Assembly: GCA_003313425.1 (NCBI GenBank) | Contig: NHZP01000051.1 | Location: 186,001-250,000 of the forward strand | DNA: 64,000 nt | Direction: 5' to 3' | From: Pseudopyrenochaeta lycopersici | Taxonomy: Eukaryota > Ascomycota > Dothideomycetes > Pleosporales > Pseudopyrenochaetaceae | Part shown: positions 54,191-64,000 of the stretch, piece by piece | Numbering within the stretch: position 1 is the first letter of the stretch | Layout: every line of letters begins with the position of its first letter | The notes under the pieces: model-generated | Database searches by the model: none | Told to the model about the DNA's origin: nothing | Seen by the model: the letters and a program-made list of their open reading frames with translations, nothing else | Program-made: the position numbers and the translations under genes

Positions 54191-57100
54191 CTACGATGAC
54201 CGATGGCGCTTTGCGTCCGGAAGTTCACTCTCTTCTCGACACCAGTTCCTCTTGCGATGGTCGGGCCGGCCAAAGTGAGCCTCCAGGTTCTGTGCTCTGA
54301 CCAACTTTTCCACCGAGAAAGGCGAGCCGCTAATGTGGCAGGGCGAAGCGCTACCTTCTCGCAGATAGATAGAGAAGTTGGTTCGTGCGGCAAAACTAAC
54401 CTCTATAGAAGATTTACCAATTCCATCAAGTTGCGAAGACTCCTCGAACCCTGTGATATACTTCTTGTCAATGAATAGCATGCCCAGATTAGAACGGAGC
54501 CGGTGGATTAAAGCCTCGAAAGCGGGATCACTTCGTGGAAGGACACACTGGATTGATCCCGAGCCAAGGTACCCATCACCGAACTGTTTGGGCATGGCAT
54601 CGAGTTCAAAATAGAAAAGCGAAGCTATAGCGCAGCGTGCGATGTTGTCGAGAATTGGGGAGATCGAGGGGTCTTCCAAAGCTATGGACTGAAGGCTGGG
54701 CATGTCACCTACTCCGTCTAGCCTTGGCTCTGGACCATCGAACTCGATGTCTAGCCGGTGATACTTCCCGCTAGATTTGGGTCTCCCAAAGCTCGTCAAC
54801 GCTTGCCAGTCTCTCTTACTTCGCATGGTCTCTCCGAAGGCCCGTGCGCATCGCGGAATACTGCCATCTATCCACAGACCACGCGAGCCGGAAGTGCATG
54901 GCCCATCAGCAGCTGGGCGCGGGCCTCCTGTACCTAGAGACACGACGAAGTCGGGCTCTTCAGCAAACGGGAACAATACTTCAGTCTCTGACAGTGCCGA
55001 GAAGATAGGATTGTTTCGCAACTGGCCTGGGTCTTGAAAAGTGCCGGTTTCTCCAATTTCCACGGGCTTGAAGAACCTAGGGACGGATAAGTAGGGAGGC
55101 TTCCACTTCAAAAGATTGCATACATACCATGGTGCTGCTGATGCTGCTCGTGCGCTGTATGAAGATTAGCAAGATCAAGTGGGAGGGTAGAGTTCAGTAC
55201 ATTTGCCATAACAACGGATGGTCGGACGTATCATACGAGTCAAGGACGTGGTACTCTCAAGGATCGTCAGTATGAGCTCATTAATGGACTGTCAGAGACA
55301 ACTGACCTGTGTCGTGGGTACGCGAACCTATACCATTATAGTTAGTAAAAAGGCACAGTGACGGTCCGCGCAGTGTCGCCACAGGTATTCCCACACGTGT
55401 GCCAAGGGATGTTGCGTATGACATCTCCAAGATACCCTTTTCCTCTCCATAGGCTTCCTTGAGCGCCGACTCAATGTTGGCGGCCGGATAGAGGCAGTCT
55501 GCAAGAAGTGAGACAAGAGTCTCTAAAGCTTTGGGGAGTAAGGGAAGCCAAGGAAGCCTCGACGTTGAAAGGCAACCTTGGCCAATTGTGGGAATACTTC
55601 GGCACACTTCTGGATGGACCAGCCTTGAGAGAGTCCTAAGGCTGCGATGCCTCCTAATGTCAAGGTCTTTAGCAATCAACATCGCTGGGTGGGGTCAGAC
55701 GGACATACCAGAGCTTGTTCCAAATACAACCTTAAAGTGCCGCAATATTGGCATTGGGAGGCCAATCCGATCCTCCAACATCTTGAGGAGAGCAAGAGAC
55801 AGTGCCCCACGAACTCCTCCTCCGTCCATACTAAGAATGCTAGCGCCGGCAGTGGGCGGATGTATCCGCACCTTGGCATCAGGCGTGTCGAGCCCGCAGA
55901 GAAAGCACTTGTCAACTTGATAAGTCCAGGGGTCGTCCGATGACGGCCGACCGAAGATGGACACACAATTCTCGCAAATGGTATGGCCACACGGAAGTGA
56001 GGGGAACGGCTTTCGCTTAAGGCAGACCAGGCAGGTCTCCCTACTTCGGTGCTTGAGCCAAAATACCCGGAGACGCTGCATCACGCTCCTATGAGTTTCT
56101 GAAGCGGAGCTCACTGCACCCGGTCGAAAAGTCTCTTCGAAATAGTGCCGCATATTTGTTTCGATCATCCCGAAGAAGGCGCTGGGGAGCATCCAATCCG
56201 TAGAGCCGGCGTGCCTTAGCAGGGCCTCTCTGCTGATGTCGTTGCACACACCTTTGTACAATTTCTCTAGTACCGCGCTGGGGTCAAATACTGTGCAGTA
56301 GTCAGCACCATCGTCTAAGGACATAAGGGTGAACCTGGTCAACCTACAGGGAGCGTCTGGAGGGTAGCTGTCCAAGAAGAAGCTAGACGCAATCATCGGC
56401 ACTGCATACTCTATTAGCTCACGTGGTGACTTGACCATGCTGAGAAAAGTCGAAAGATGCTGTTTCAAGTCCTGCGCGACAGGGTTAAATTTCCTTGCGG
56501 CTGTGATGAAGTCAAATGGCTCATTAGCACCACTAGCGAAGTGTTCGCATGCAATCCTAAGGAATGCATTAAAATGCCGAGCGGAGAACAAATAGCTGGA
56601 TGCTGCCCGGTGTTTGCGGACCCGGTCTGAGGCTCTAAGCAGGCAATCTCTTAGGCGTCGATGGCGAGACTTGTTCGACATTTTAGCTATAGGAGGTAGT
56701 GCAATCACATCAAGGCCCGAAAAGCGCTCCGAAAAGCTTTTCGAGGTGTCTGCGCTGAGCGTTCGGAGCAGCCACTCCTTGATTTCTCCCTCTCGTGTTC
56801 GCGCACTGCTCTCGGTAACAACCACCAGACTTGGGAAAGTGTTGTTCGGCAGAACCGAAGCTTGAGGCTTTTCAAGCCACGAAGCAATGTGACGAGACAC
56901 TGCCCTGAGGCCACCTAGATCAGTCGAAAATAGACAAAAAACGTCAGCGAAAGGATGGAGTAGGCGAGCATAGAGATGCTCGGTAGCCTTGCTCGCAGTC
57001 GCTGGCTCTCCTAGATTGCGCACGAGCGGCCGCGTGATGGTCTCGTGACACTCGCCGTTGTCCAGCGCACTTCGTCTCAGACTCCTCTCGGGTATGTCAC

Positions 57101-57392
57101 TGTCTGCAATAAAGATGGGCCGGTCGCTAAAGGCGCTCGAAGGCTCCAAGTGAAGATGGATTTCTCCGTGGGCGTGCCTGCCCTTGGATCTGTTGGCCGA
57201 CTTTGCTGGCAGGGAATGCTGAAGAGCTAAAGCTTTCGATACATTACCGATGAAAACGAACAAGCTTGGGTGCTGTGTTAGTGTGTACGGGTTGTTTGCG
57301 AGAAGAGACTGCGGCCTATCGGACTCCAAGAGGGATGTCACGTTGCCTTCTGTGGAGATTCCAAGCCACTGACTATGATTGCAGCGTTTCAT
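54191..57392 (-). pseudogene. RING plus patatin-like phospholipase, one frameshift
   Basis: The model is complement(join(54191..55154,55201..55255,55307..55653,55709..57392)), about 1016 residues if one missing base near 55556-55566 is allowed for. A long N-terminal region of unknown fold precedes a RING-type finger (CLVCLKRKPFPSLPCGHTIC, then CVSIF and CFLCG). The patatin domain follows: GGGVRG oxyanion loop, nucleophile elbow GTSSGG (the Ser codon lies just before the intron at 55654-55708) and FQDPGQLRNNP, with the catalytic Asp. Family members are lipid acyl hydrolases. Introns are 55, 51 and 46 bp. The frame breaks after KVAFQRR and resumes at LPWLPLLPKALETLV. The start is uncertain; the first ATG (57392) may follow a missed exon. 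It could be a pseudogene or a sequence error. Confidence 0.75.
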
Positions 57393-58426
57393 TGCTTGGG
57401 TAGCACAGTCTTGCAAAGGGAAGTAAACATGGGCAGATGCAACTTTTAACACCCCGCTTGAGCTACTTTAGCGATGGCCCAATTTTAGAGGAGCCCATTT
57501 TGGATGGGCCAGATTGGGCGAAGCTTGTCGGAAGCCTCGCCTGCACGACAGCATAGATTTTTGACACATGAACCTCTACACATCTGTAGAGTGACTATTA
57601 TTAGGTAGTGAAAGCTCTGCAGTTCTACGTTACTGTGCACATATGAGCGAAGGCGTGCAAGCGTTACCAGCAGCGGAGTACAGTGGCCAATCGAGGGGCG
57701 ACAAAAATGCAAACGCGTTTATCGCTGGAAGCATTGGAACACAACTCGTGCGGCAGCCTCTCACTGTGGCGGCTCTGGTGGCTAGCAGGTCAAAAAAGTA
57801 GCATGAGTAGTTAGAGCCATGAGTTCGTCGTCCAGCATCCTCAGCCATGTCGCATGATTAACCTGTTGGGATGGGATAGACTTCCCGCCCAGTCACTGCT
57901 TCAAACTTAACATTAGTGCTAGACGTCACACCTAAGCGACAAAGAAGAACATTATGTGATGAGAATAACTAAAAAAAAACAATAACTAAGTTAGATGTTT
58001 CATTCTCATATCTGTTGGCCAGAGTCAGTGCTTTGTAAAATCGGCCTCTAACTAACTAGTTAAGCCAAGTAACTATCGCTAATCGAAGCTTCGAGAATCC
58101 TACAAGAGGGTAGCTGTTGCGATGTGACGCTGCTTGATTGATTCTAAAAATCAGATTCTTACGGCGCGTAGGTACGAAGCGGGCAGGTAGAGTAGACGGG
58201 GGGTATCAATGAAAGGTCGTTTGACGAAGGTAACGAAACAATCCACAGCACAACTAACATCACAGTAAAGCTTGTCGGAGACTGATATGCTAGAAGAGTG
58301 CCAATTTTAGAACATTGTCCTGCTGACTACATGTTTCTAGACTAAGGAATAAGAGGTTGCGAGGCTCTGAAGTGCGAGCTTGTCCCGTTATACCTTGCGT
58401 CCCGGCACGCTTGGACTGACGTTACG
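57393..58426. other. Intergenic, no supported gene
   Basis: A short inverted repeat (GCCCAAT...ATTGGGC with an internal GGCCCA/TGGGCC) lies at about 57477-57520. No gene is seen. A missed first exon of the patatin gene may be here. Confidence 0.4.
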
Positions 58427-59158
58427 TTAACGTGGGCCAAGATTCCAATCCCAGTTCTTCAGGGTAACTAGGTTTTCCGCCATCATAATAGCTCGATCTG
58501 CGTCCGTCTCTTCGTGGTGTTTTACTAGTGGCTTAACTTCAGAACAACACTCCAGACCCTTACGCATACATTCTGCATGATATGAATGCTTGAAACATCT
58601 TGCTATCACGATGTCACATTGGTTCTTGTAACAGCCGTAGGAATCTTCGCTACACTTTTCAGCGCAACATGTTCGCAAGCTGCTGTCTAAATTCTCAAGA
58701 AACCTCTCCGTGCAGTGGAAAACGATTTGTTTGTCTGGGTTGTTGCGAAGTTTGTTTAGTTTTTCGAGTTCACATTTGGTAACCATCTCATCAACCTTGT
58801 TTCTGGATTCAGGTGTGAGACTCTCCATAATTGCTCGACGCGTTCTAGGCTGACGAATGCGATTGAAAAAATGGCAGGCCTCCTCTTTATTCAGGGAGGA
58901 AAGAATTTGTGTAACGAGCTTGTACTGATGCCAGTTGTCAAGATGTTCCCAATCGAACTTAAGTATTTCTTTCCATAGGCGAGTTTCGAGAAAAGGATAC
59001 AAGGAAAGCTTATCATCTTCTACCATCATGAATATTTTGCGCGAAGTTGGGTTCTCCGTGAACAGTTCAGCCTTTTCTTTATAATTTGAGGCTTGGCCCC
59101 AATTGAAAGCTGCACGCACAGCTTTCTCTAGCTCTCTGTTGTCGTCGTGGCCTCCCAT
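58427..59158 (-). CDS. Cys-rich orphan protein (243 aa), single exon
   Basis: The ATG at 59158 (MGGHDDNRELEKAVRAAFNW) leads to a stop at 58427, with no interruption. The first 140 residues are helical and charged. The C-terminal part has a dense Cys/His set (TCCAEKCSEDSYGCYKNQCD, then ARCFKHSYHAECMRKGLECC) that could bind zinc in a RING-like or novel arrangement. No family is recognised. A TATATAAG box stands 80 bp upstream of the start, which supports transcription. Confidence 0.6.
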   Translation of the reverse strand: MGGHDDNRELEKAVRAAFNWGQASNYKEKAELFTENPTSRKIFMMVEDDKLSLYPFLETRLWKEILKFDWEHLDNWHQYKLVTQILSSLNKEEACHFFNRIRQPRTRRAIMESLTPESRNKVDEMVTKCELEKLNKLRNNPDKQIVFHCTERFLENLDSSLRTCCAEKCSEDSYGCYKNQCDIVIARCFKHSYHAECMRKGLECCSEVKPLVKHHEETDADRAIMMAENLVTLKNWDWNLGPR

Positions 59159-59237
59159 TGTAAAGAAGTAAAAGTAGAAATGATAGAAAACGGAAAAGTA
59201 GTGGAAGGATTACATGTTACTCTGCAGATACTTAGCA

Positions 59238-59245
59238 CTTATATA
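59238..59245 (-). promoter_or_regulatory. TATA box for the gene at 59158
   Basis: TATATAAG on the minus strand, 80 bp upstream of the ATG of the Cys-rich ORF. Confidence 0.5.
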
Positions 59246-60296
59246 GTGTTTATGGTGACCCACTTCTAGGCTCTTGGGTCGATGATCATATGGATAACGC
59301 TAGCCTAATTTGCACTATGGCCCAGATTGTGTTCGCTACCCCAAAATAGAATTAAACAGCTTGAAAACTATATTTAGTCACGAAGTACTTTCTGTTCGCT
59401 TGTATTCTGGATCTCCTCTTCCCTGGCTTCATGCCCGTAATCTCCTGGCCGCTTCTCACCAGTGTCCCAAGCATCTATGGACGGCTGCTCTGCATCCTTG
59501 GGCTCCTGCCGTTGTTTAGGAAATATATCTCGGGATATTTGAAGAGATTGGTAGAAATCCACTTCTGTCAGTGAATCTGTCCTTAGAAGATTATCTGAAG
59601 TTAATGTCCATTTACTTGAGCAGCTACAAGTAGTTGTCTGTGCCTATTCACGCCTCGTAATGTTCTCCCATGGTTATCGGTGCACATGGCTTCTTTTGCA
59701 CCATTATCTCCTCCTACAACCCATGGATCGCTCTGGTTGTGTGATGGCTGCTATGCAGGGGTGGAGTACCAACGTGCATCCCTGCGTGACGGAAAACTGT
59801 TGATATATAAACCGCCATACACTATGACCAGGCACGGATTCGTGTTTTTGGTCTAGTGGTAAATTTACAACAAAAACCTTGCGTAGCGGAAACCCCATAC
59901 TCCTTTCCATCACAAATTCTCGGTATAGATACTAACGTTAATGATTCACTGCCTCAGCTCTACATCTAGTAAGGGCGCAACTGGCGCAACTGTGATCCAT
60001 CGCTGATCAAAGACCGTGTACGTCTCAAGTAATTATATATTCGCTGGACAAACTATAAAGGAATCCGATACTCTGTAAAGCCCGCTGATCATTCATTATA
60101 ACAGTCTTTATCCGATAACTAGGCATTCGTGGTGTTAGTCGCAGCCGCATACCTCTTACCACTGAAAAAGCTGCGCATGGCGCTAACATACGCCCAAATG
60201 CCCTGCCGCCTACCTGGCAAAACATTGATGATCTCTAATGTAGTGCGCTGGCCCATCGCTTGGCACACGCTCGCTCGAGCACTGGCGGATCTACGG
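59246..60296. other. Intergenic, no supported gene
   Basis: Short frames only. In the last part, the minus-strand frame continuing from the ferric-reductase C-terminus contains stops and may be its eroded 3' end. Confidence 0.4.
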
Positions 60297-61378
60297 CTAT
60301 TCGCGCATACTACATGCTACTGTTAGTACTGCTTCTTGAGTCCCTAGAGTCCAATACTCACGAGCAACCAGCGTTTTGCCTTTTGCGCTTTCCACCTCAT
60401 TTCTGATTCGAGCTTCTATATCAAGAGGGGGATAGTGATAGTGGAGCCGATTTGGTCTGCTGGTGTTTGCTTTCGGCGGAGCGTAGACTCCGCCCATGCT
60501 TCGATTGGAAGAGACAAAGTCACCCTGAATGAAGACGTGTACTCGTAGAATCTGTGTAGTCTTAGCGGAGTCTACTTAATAGAAGGGCTGAACTTACAAA
60601 CTGCACGTCCATAGATAGAAGGTCGTGCATGATGCCAGTCACCCAATGCTTATGCCCTACAAAACGTCATGCATGGTTCATGCGTGCTGCAGAACGACTC
60701 ACCTTCAGACTCAATCTCCCAGAGTAGAATTATCCGTTGGGCAGTGACTTCGCGGTTTTGGTGACCTTCAAGTAACAGTCGAACGTAAGGAAGCTGGGCG
60801 GCAATGCCGATACCGGTGGCAAACAACACAATGGTGCCATACGACTGGAGCCCGAGCGATGTGCCAAATGGGCCTTCAACGATTGCTTTCGCAGTAGTTC
60901 CGGTCATCAAATCAGCTGTTAGCCCGTTCCTTTTCTCTACAAGAAGAGATATCGTATCACCATCCCAGGAACAGACATAGAACGGATGACTCTGCAAGAA
61001 GGCAAGATTTTTCAGGGTGAGCAAGCGGAGGTACAGATACTGGCCTGGTCGGAAACGCCATGGGCGAGCAAGTTTGAGACGTAGCACCGTTATGTCGGTC
61101 GAGGATACCTGCGTTGTGGTAACGCTGGCTACATTGAATCGAGCGTTACGGCCGAGGTTACGGTACGTGGTATAGATCACCCACGACATGTACGTAGCCC
61201 CATGCAGGCAGAAGGCTGCAAGCAGATATACCCTTGGTGGATGCAGCAATTTAGCGTGAGGGAGATGCAGCCAGACGGCGCAGAGGGCTAGAGGAGCGAG
61301 GATCATATGGAGCTTTGCAAATGCTTCGTAGAAGTGTCGTCTTATAGGTCCTGTCGACAAAAGATAGATTGCAGCCAT
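60297..61378 (-). CDS. Ferric reductase-like protein, N-terminally truncated
   Basis: The model is complement(join(60297..60319,60362..60551,60598..60656,60703..61378)), 315 residues. The introns are 42, 46 and 46 bp with GTGAGT, GTAAGT and GTGAGT donors, and the phases agree. It keeps the last membrane helices (HFYEAFAKLHMILAPLALCA, VYLLAAFCLHGATYMSWVIY). It also keeps the FAD-binding domain (RPGQYLYLRL, HPFYVCSW), GPFG, and the NAD(P)H-binding loop FATGIGIAAQLPYVRLL. Full-length FRE proteins have about 600-700 residues and a haem-binding membrane domain, which is missing here, as is the usual C-terminal end. It therefore probably cannot reduce iron across a membrane. The 5' side ends beside the copia LTR, which suggests loss by insertion or rearrangement. 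Confidence 0.75.
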
Positions 61379-61439
61379 GGCCGACGCAGCCTCGTCGAAT
61401 CTTCAGCTTTGTGTTTCTAAGCATGGGTGAGGGCAGCTT

Positions 61440-61623
61440 ACTATCAAACCCGCAATCTGAGACTGGCCGCGAAAACCCTTTTGCGAAGCGGCAGCGATGC
61501 TTGATGTTTTTGGAGCTCTGATTGGTTGACCATCATGTTCTTGTTTTTTCTAGAATACAGGAGGGGATCGCTGACTATATACCCAGTCTCGATCAGGGGC
61601 TTGCAGTACTGACAAATTCAACA
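61440..61623 (-). mobile_element. Probable 3' LTR of the copia element
   Basis: On the minus strand, a purine tract GAGTGGGAG is followed by TGTTGAATTTG at 61623, the expected PPT/LTR junction, 220 bp after the pol stop. A TATATA core lies at 61576-61581 and CCAATCAGAG farther on. The far LTR end is not identified, so 61440 is only a lower guess. Confidence 0.55.
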
Positions 61624-61843
61624 CTCCCACTCAGGAATGCGAGCCAAAGTCTAGCCATTGCCCTCTGGCAGCAGTCACATAAATAAAGTCGATAGTTCTG
61701 ATACGTCCAAAAACCCTTGATATCTCAGGGAAAATCGCAGTGTATCGTCGGCTGGAAAACATAAACCAGCTCATATCTCAGCATCTCTAGGCGATAAAAA
61801 CCCCCCTATATTAGGAGGGAAAAGCCTGACCTGCTGTTTCTTC

Positions 61844-64000
61844 TCATGCCTGCTCCAGCCCAATTGCCTTCCTGAATCTCTCGAACTTGATCTTGTCTAA
61901 CGCCTTTGTCAAGCCGTCAGCTACCTGACTCTCTGTCTCGATATACTGAAGCTCTATAGCACCCTCGCTGACCTTGTCTCGTACAAAATGATGTTGTATA
62001 TCAATATGCTTAGTACGGGCGTGAAATTGAGGGTTCTTCGCAAGTGCAATAGCGCCTTGGTTATCGCAGTATATAATCGTCGCTTGCGCCTGGTTTGCTG
62101 CTTCAGGTTGTATTTCGTTGAGTAGTCGTCGTAACCAAATTGCCTCTTTTGTAGCGTTCGTTTGGCCGATGTATTCAGCCTCGCACGATGACAGTGCAAC
62201 AGTTGATTGTAGCTTTGAGGACCAGCTAATCACCGCACTTCCTACGTTGAAAACGTAGCCTGAAGTTGATTTCCGAGTGTCATAGTCTCCTGCCCAATCA
62301 GAATCACTATAGCCAGACAGCGCTGCTAGTGGCCCTTTGAAGACAAGCACATAGTCGATTGTCTTACGGAGGTATCGGAATATTCGAGTGACGGTGGCCT
62401 TGTGCGCTTGCGTAGGTCTTGCGGCGAATCGACTGACGACTGAAACAGCGTAGGCGATATCCGGTCGGGTTCCCAGCATGGCGTACATGAGGGAGCCTAC
62501 AGCACTCTGATACCATTTGATATCAGCTGTCATTGGTTCAAACTCAGCCTCTGCTTTCTGTAGCTTCGTGTGCGCGTCAATTGGCGTGTCATGCTTCTTA
62601 TTGCAGTCCCACAATCCAAAGTCGCGGAGTACTTTCTCAAGGTAGCTTCGCTGGCTCAGCTTTAGGGTTCGGCTTTGTCGATCCCTTATTACTTCCATTC
62701 CAAGGTAGTACTTGCAGGGGCCTAGGTCTGTCATACGAAAGCGCTCGCTCAGCTTTGCTTTGATCGTAGAGATATTAGCCTTAGATGGGCCAACTATAAG
62801 GAGATCATCGACAAAGACTGCAATGTATGTACCCTTGCTGTCGTGGAATATGCAGTTGTCGGCGGTAAGGGGTTCGAAACCGAGTGTTTTAAGGTAGGTC
62901 GTAAGGGTGAAATACCAGACACGCGGTGATTGCTTTAGGCCGTAAAGTGCCTTATTTAGCTTACAGACCTTATGCGATTCTCCGACAACTCCCATTCCTT
63001 CAGGCTGCTCCACGTAGATTTCAGTGTCGATATCGCCATAGAGAAAGGCTGTTTTAACGTCCATTTGTTCAATCTCAAGGTCGTTTGCTGCCGCAATCGC
63101 GAAGAGTAACTTATAGCTCATTGGCTTGACGACTGAGGCAAAGGTCTCATAGTAATCAAGGCCTTCTCGCTGTTCGAAGCCTCTTACTACCCATCTCGAT
63201 TTATATCGTAGGATCTCGCTATCTGAGCCGCGCTTGTGCCTGTAAACCCATTTACCGGTCAACACTGCTCTGTCTTTTGGTCGATCAACTAGGTCCCAAG
63301 TATGAATTTCAGTCAAAGAATTAACCTCATCTTCCATTGATTTCTCCCACTGCTTCGCATTCCCTCCACTCACAGCTTGTCTGTATGTTCGTGGTTCGTA
63401 GGGTTCTGAGCTGTCTGCGTTTGCGATAAGTGCAATAAAGCAGGGCTCATCAATTACGGCAGACTCATCAGCTGCGGCAAGTAATGCTCGTTCAAGCGGG
63501 TGATATGTGGTTCCTTTTGCAATTCGTGGACGAGGTTCTCGTGCTGGCGCTGATACTGGCGCTGGTACTGGCGCATGAGCTTGTCCAGGTAAAGGCTCTC
63601 TGTCTGGGCCAGGAGTGACCTGAATTATCTCATCATCCCCCCATAAGTCGGGCACGGGATATGTCGACAAGTGTTGTCTTTTAGTCAAGGGCTCAGATGC
63701 TCCCACATCATTGAGACCTCTCTTCTCGGCTGCGAATTGTACAGATGACGCCCGGATTAGTCGTCCAGTGGTGGTAACAAGTCGGTAAATATGATCGCCC
63801 TCGTAGCCAAGGAGCGTACATTCAACCGCATTGTCCTTGTCTTTTGAGCGGAGTCTTTCCAGAGCCAGACACTTTGTGCCCGGTGTACGCATGTGTCGGT
63901 AGTGGGGATCATGTCCATACCAGGCTCGATATGGTGTTGTCAGAAGCCTTGATTGGAGAGTACGCATTCGGACGTAATTTGCTGTGCGTACCATTTCCGG
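61844..64000 (-). mobile_element. Ty1/copia retrotransposon pol, 3' part
   Basis: A continuous frame of more than 716 codons is open through the right edge. It covers the end of the integrase (TTPYRAWYGHDPHYRHMR and the following linker). Reverse transcriptase follows, with KWVYRHKRGSDSEILRYKSR, MDVKTAFLYGDIDTEIYVEQ, ALYGLKQSPRVW and AVFVDDLLIVG (the catalytic DD). RNase H ends the protein, with SGYSDSDWAGD, SSCEAEYIG and CDNQGAIALAKNP plus HARTKHIDI. Gene order and motifs are copia-type. No stop or frameshift was seen, so it may be a young copy. Gag, protease and the 5' LTR lie beyond the window. Confidence 0.92.

Noticed and set aside
1..64000. CRISPR array, Starship captain (tyrosine recombinase) or a complete secondary-metabolite cluster
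   Set aside because: Looked for and not seen: no spaced identical repeats of CRISPR type, no YR captain at either edge, and no PKS, NRPS or terpene synthase core gene.

Overview
The window looks like the genome of a filamentous ascomycete (Pezizomycotina, quite possibly a Dothideomycete). The reasons are short introns (mostly 42-66 bp) with fungal branch sites, two Zn2Cys6 regulators, a fused P450/P450-reductase, a FunK1 kinase remnant, a patatin-like lipase and a germin-type cupin. Class assignment is inference. The setting is gene-poor and repeat-rich: many coding regions are broken or truncated and mobile DNA is everywhere.

Layout. 1-520: remnant of a hAT transposase running off the left edge. 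1151-1670: small membrane protein. 2663-5156: ATP-dependent DNA ligase interrupted by one frameshift. 5334-5512: purine-only minisatellite. 5741-6753: FunK1 kinase pseudogene. 9413-17083: candidate 7.65-kb composite mobile unit, with outer copies of an 88-bp direct repeat, a 9-bp flanking duplication, a MULE transposase and a 1066-residue CYP505-type P450 fusion as possible cargo. 17085-18561: decayed gene of unknown function beside it. 20370-21428: uncertain multi-exon gene. 22970 and 34597: two copies of a small Pro/Ser/Gln-rich protein gene inside a duplicated segment. 23985-24833: secreted cupin. 25521-26511: broken acyltransferase. 27475-27753: MITE with TA target duplication. 28.7-33.7 kb: orphan ORFs, a C2H2 fragment and a solo LTR. 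35.0-37.1 kb: a pair of converging spliced genes with overlapping 3' ends, then a perfect 47-bp palindrome upstream of the minus-strand gene. 37578-38428: four-exon C2H2 gene. 39228-42506: intact six-exon Zn2Cys6 regulator. 47786-48692: single-pass membrane protein. 49434-51391: second Zn2Cys6 regulator. 51732-52820: four-TM SUR7-like protein. 53511-53727: second solo LTR of the same family, inverted. 54191-57392: RING plus patatin protein with a one-base frameshift. 58427-59158: Cys-rich orphan. 60297-61378: N-terminally truncated ferric reductase. 61440-64000: 3' end of a Ty1/copia element running off the right edge.

No operon logic applies. The two regulators, the cupin, the P450 fusion, the acyltransferase and the ferric reductase are the sort of genes found in fungal accessory regions, but I see no coherent biosynthetic cluster. 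Gene models were built by hand from splice sites and reading frames. Exon joins that restore a family-typical sequence and correct phase are the strongest part. Orphan ORFs of under 120 codons are the weakest.
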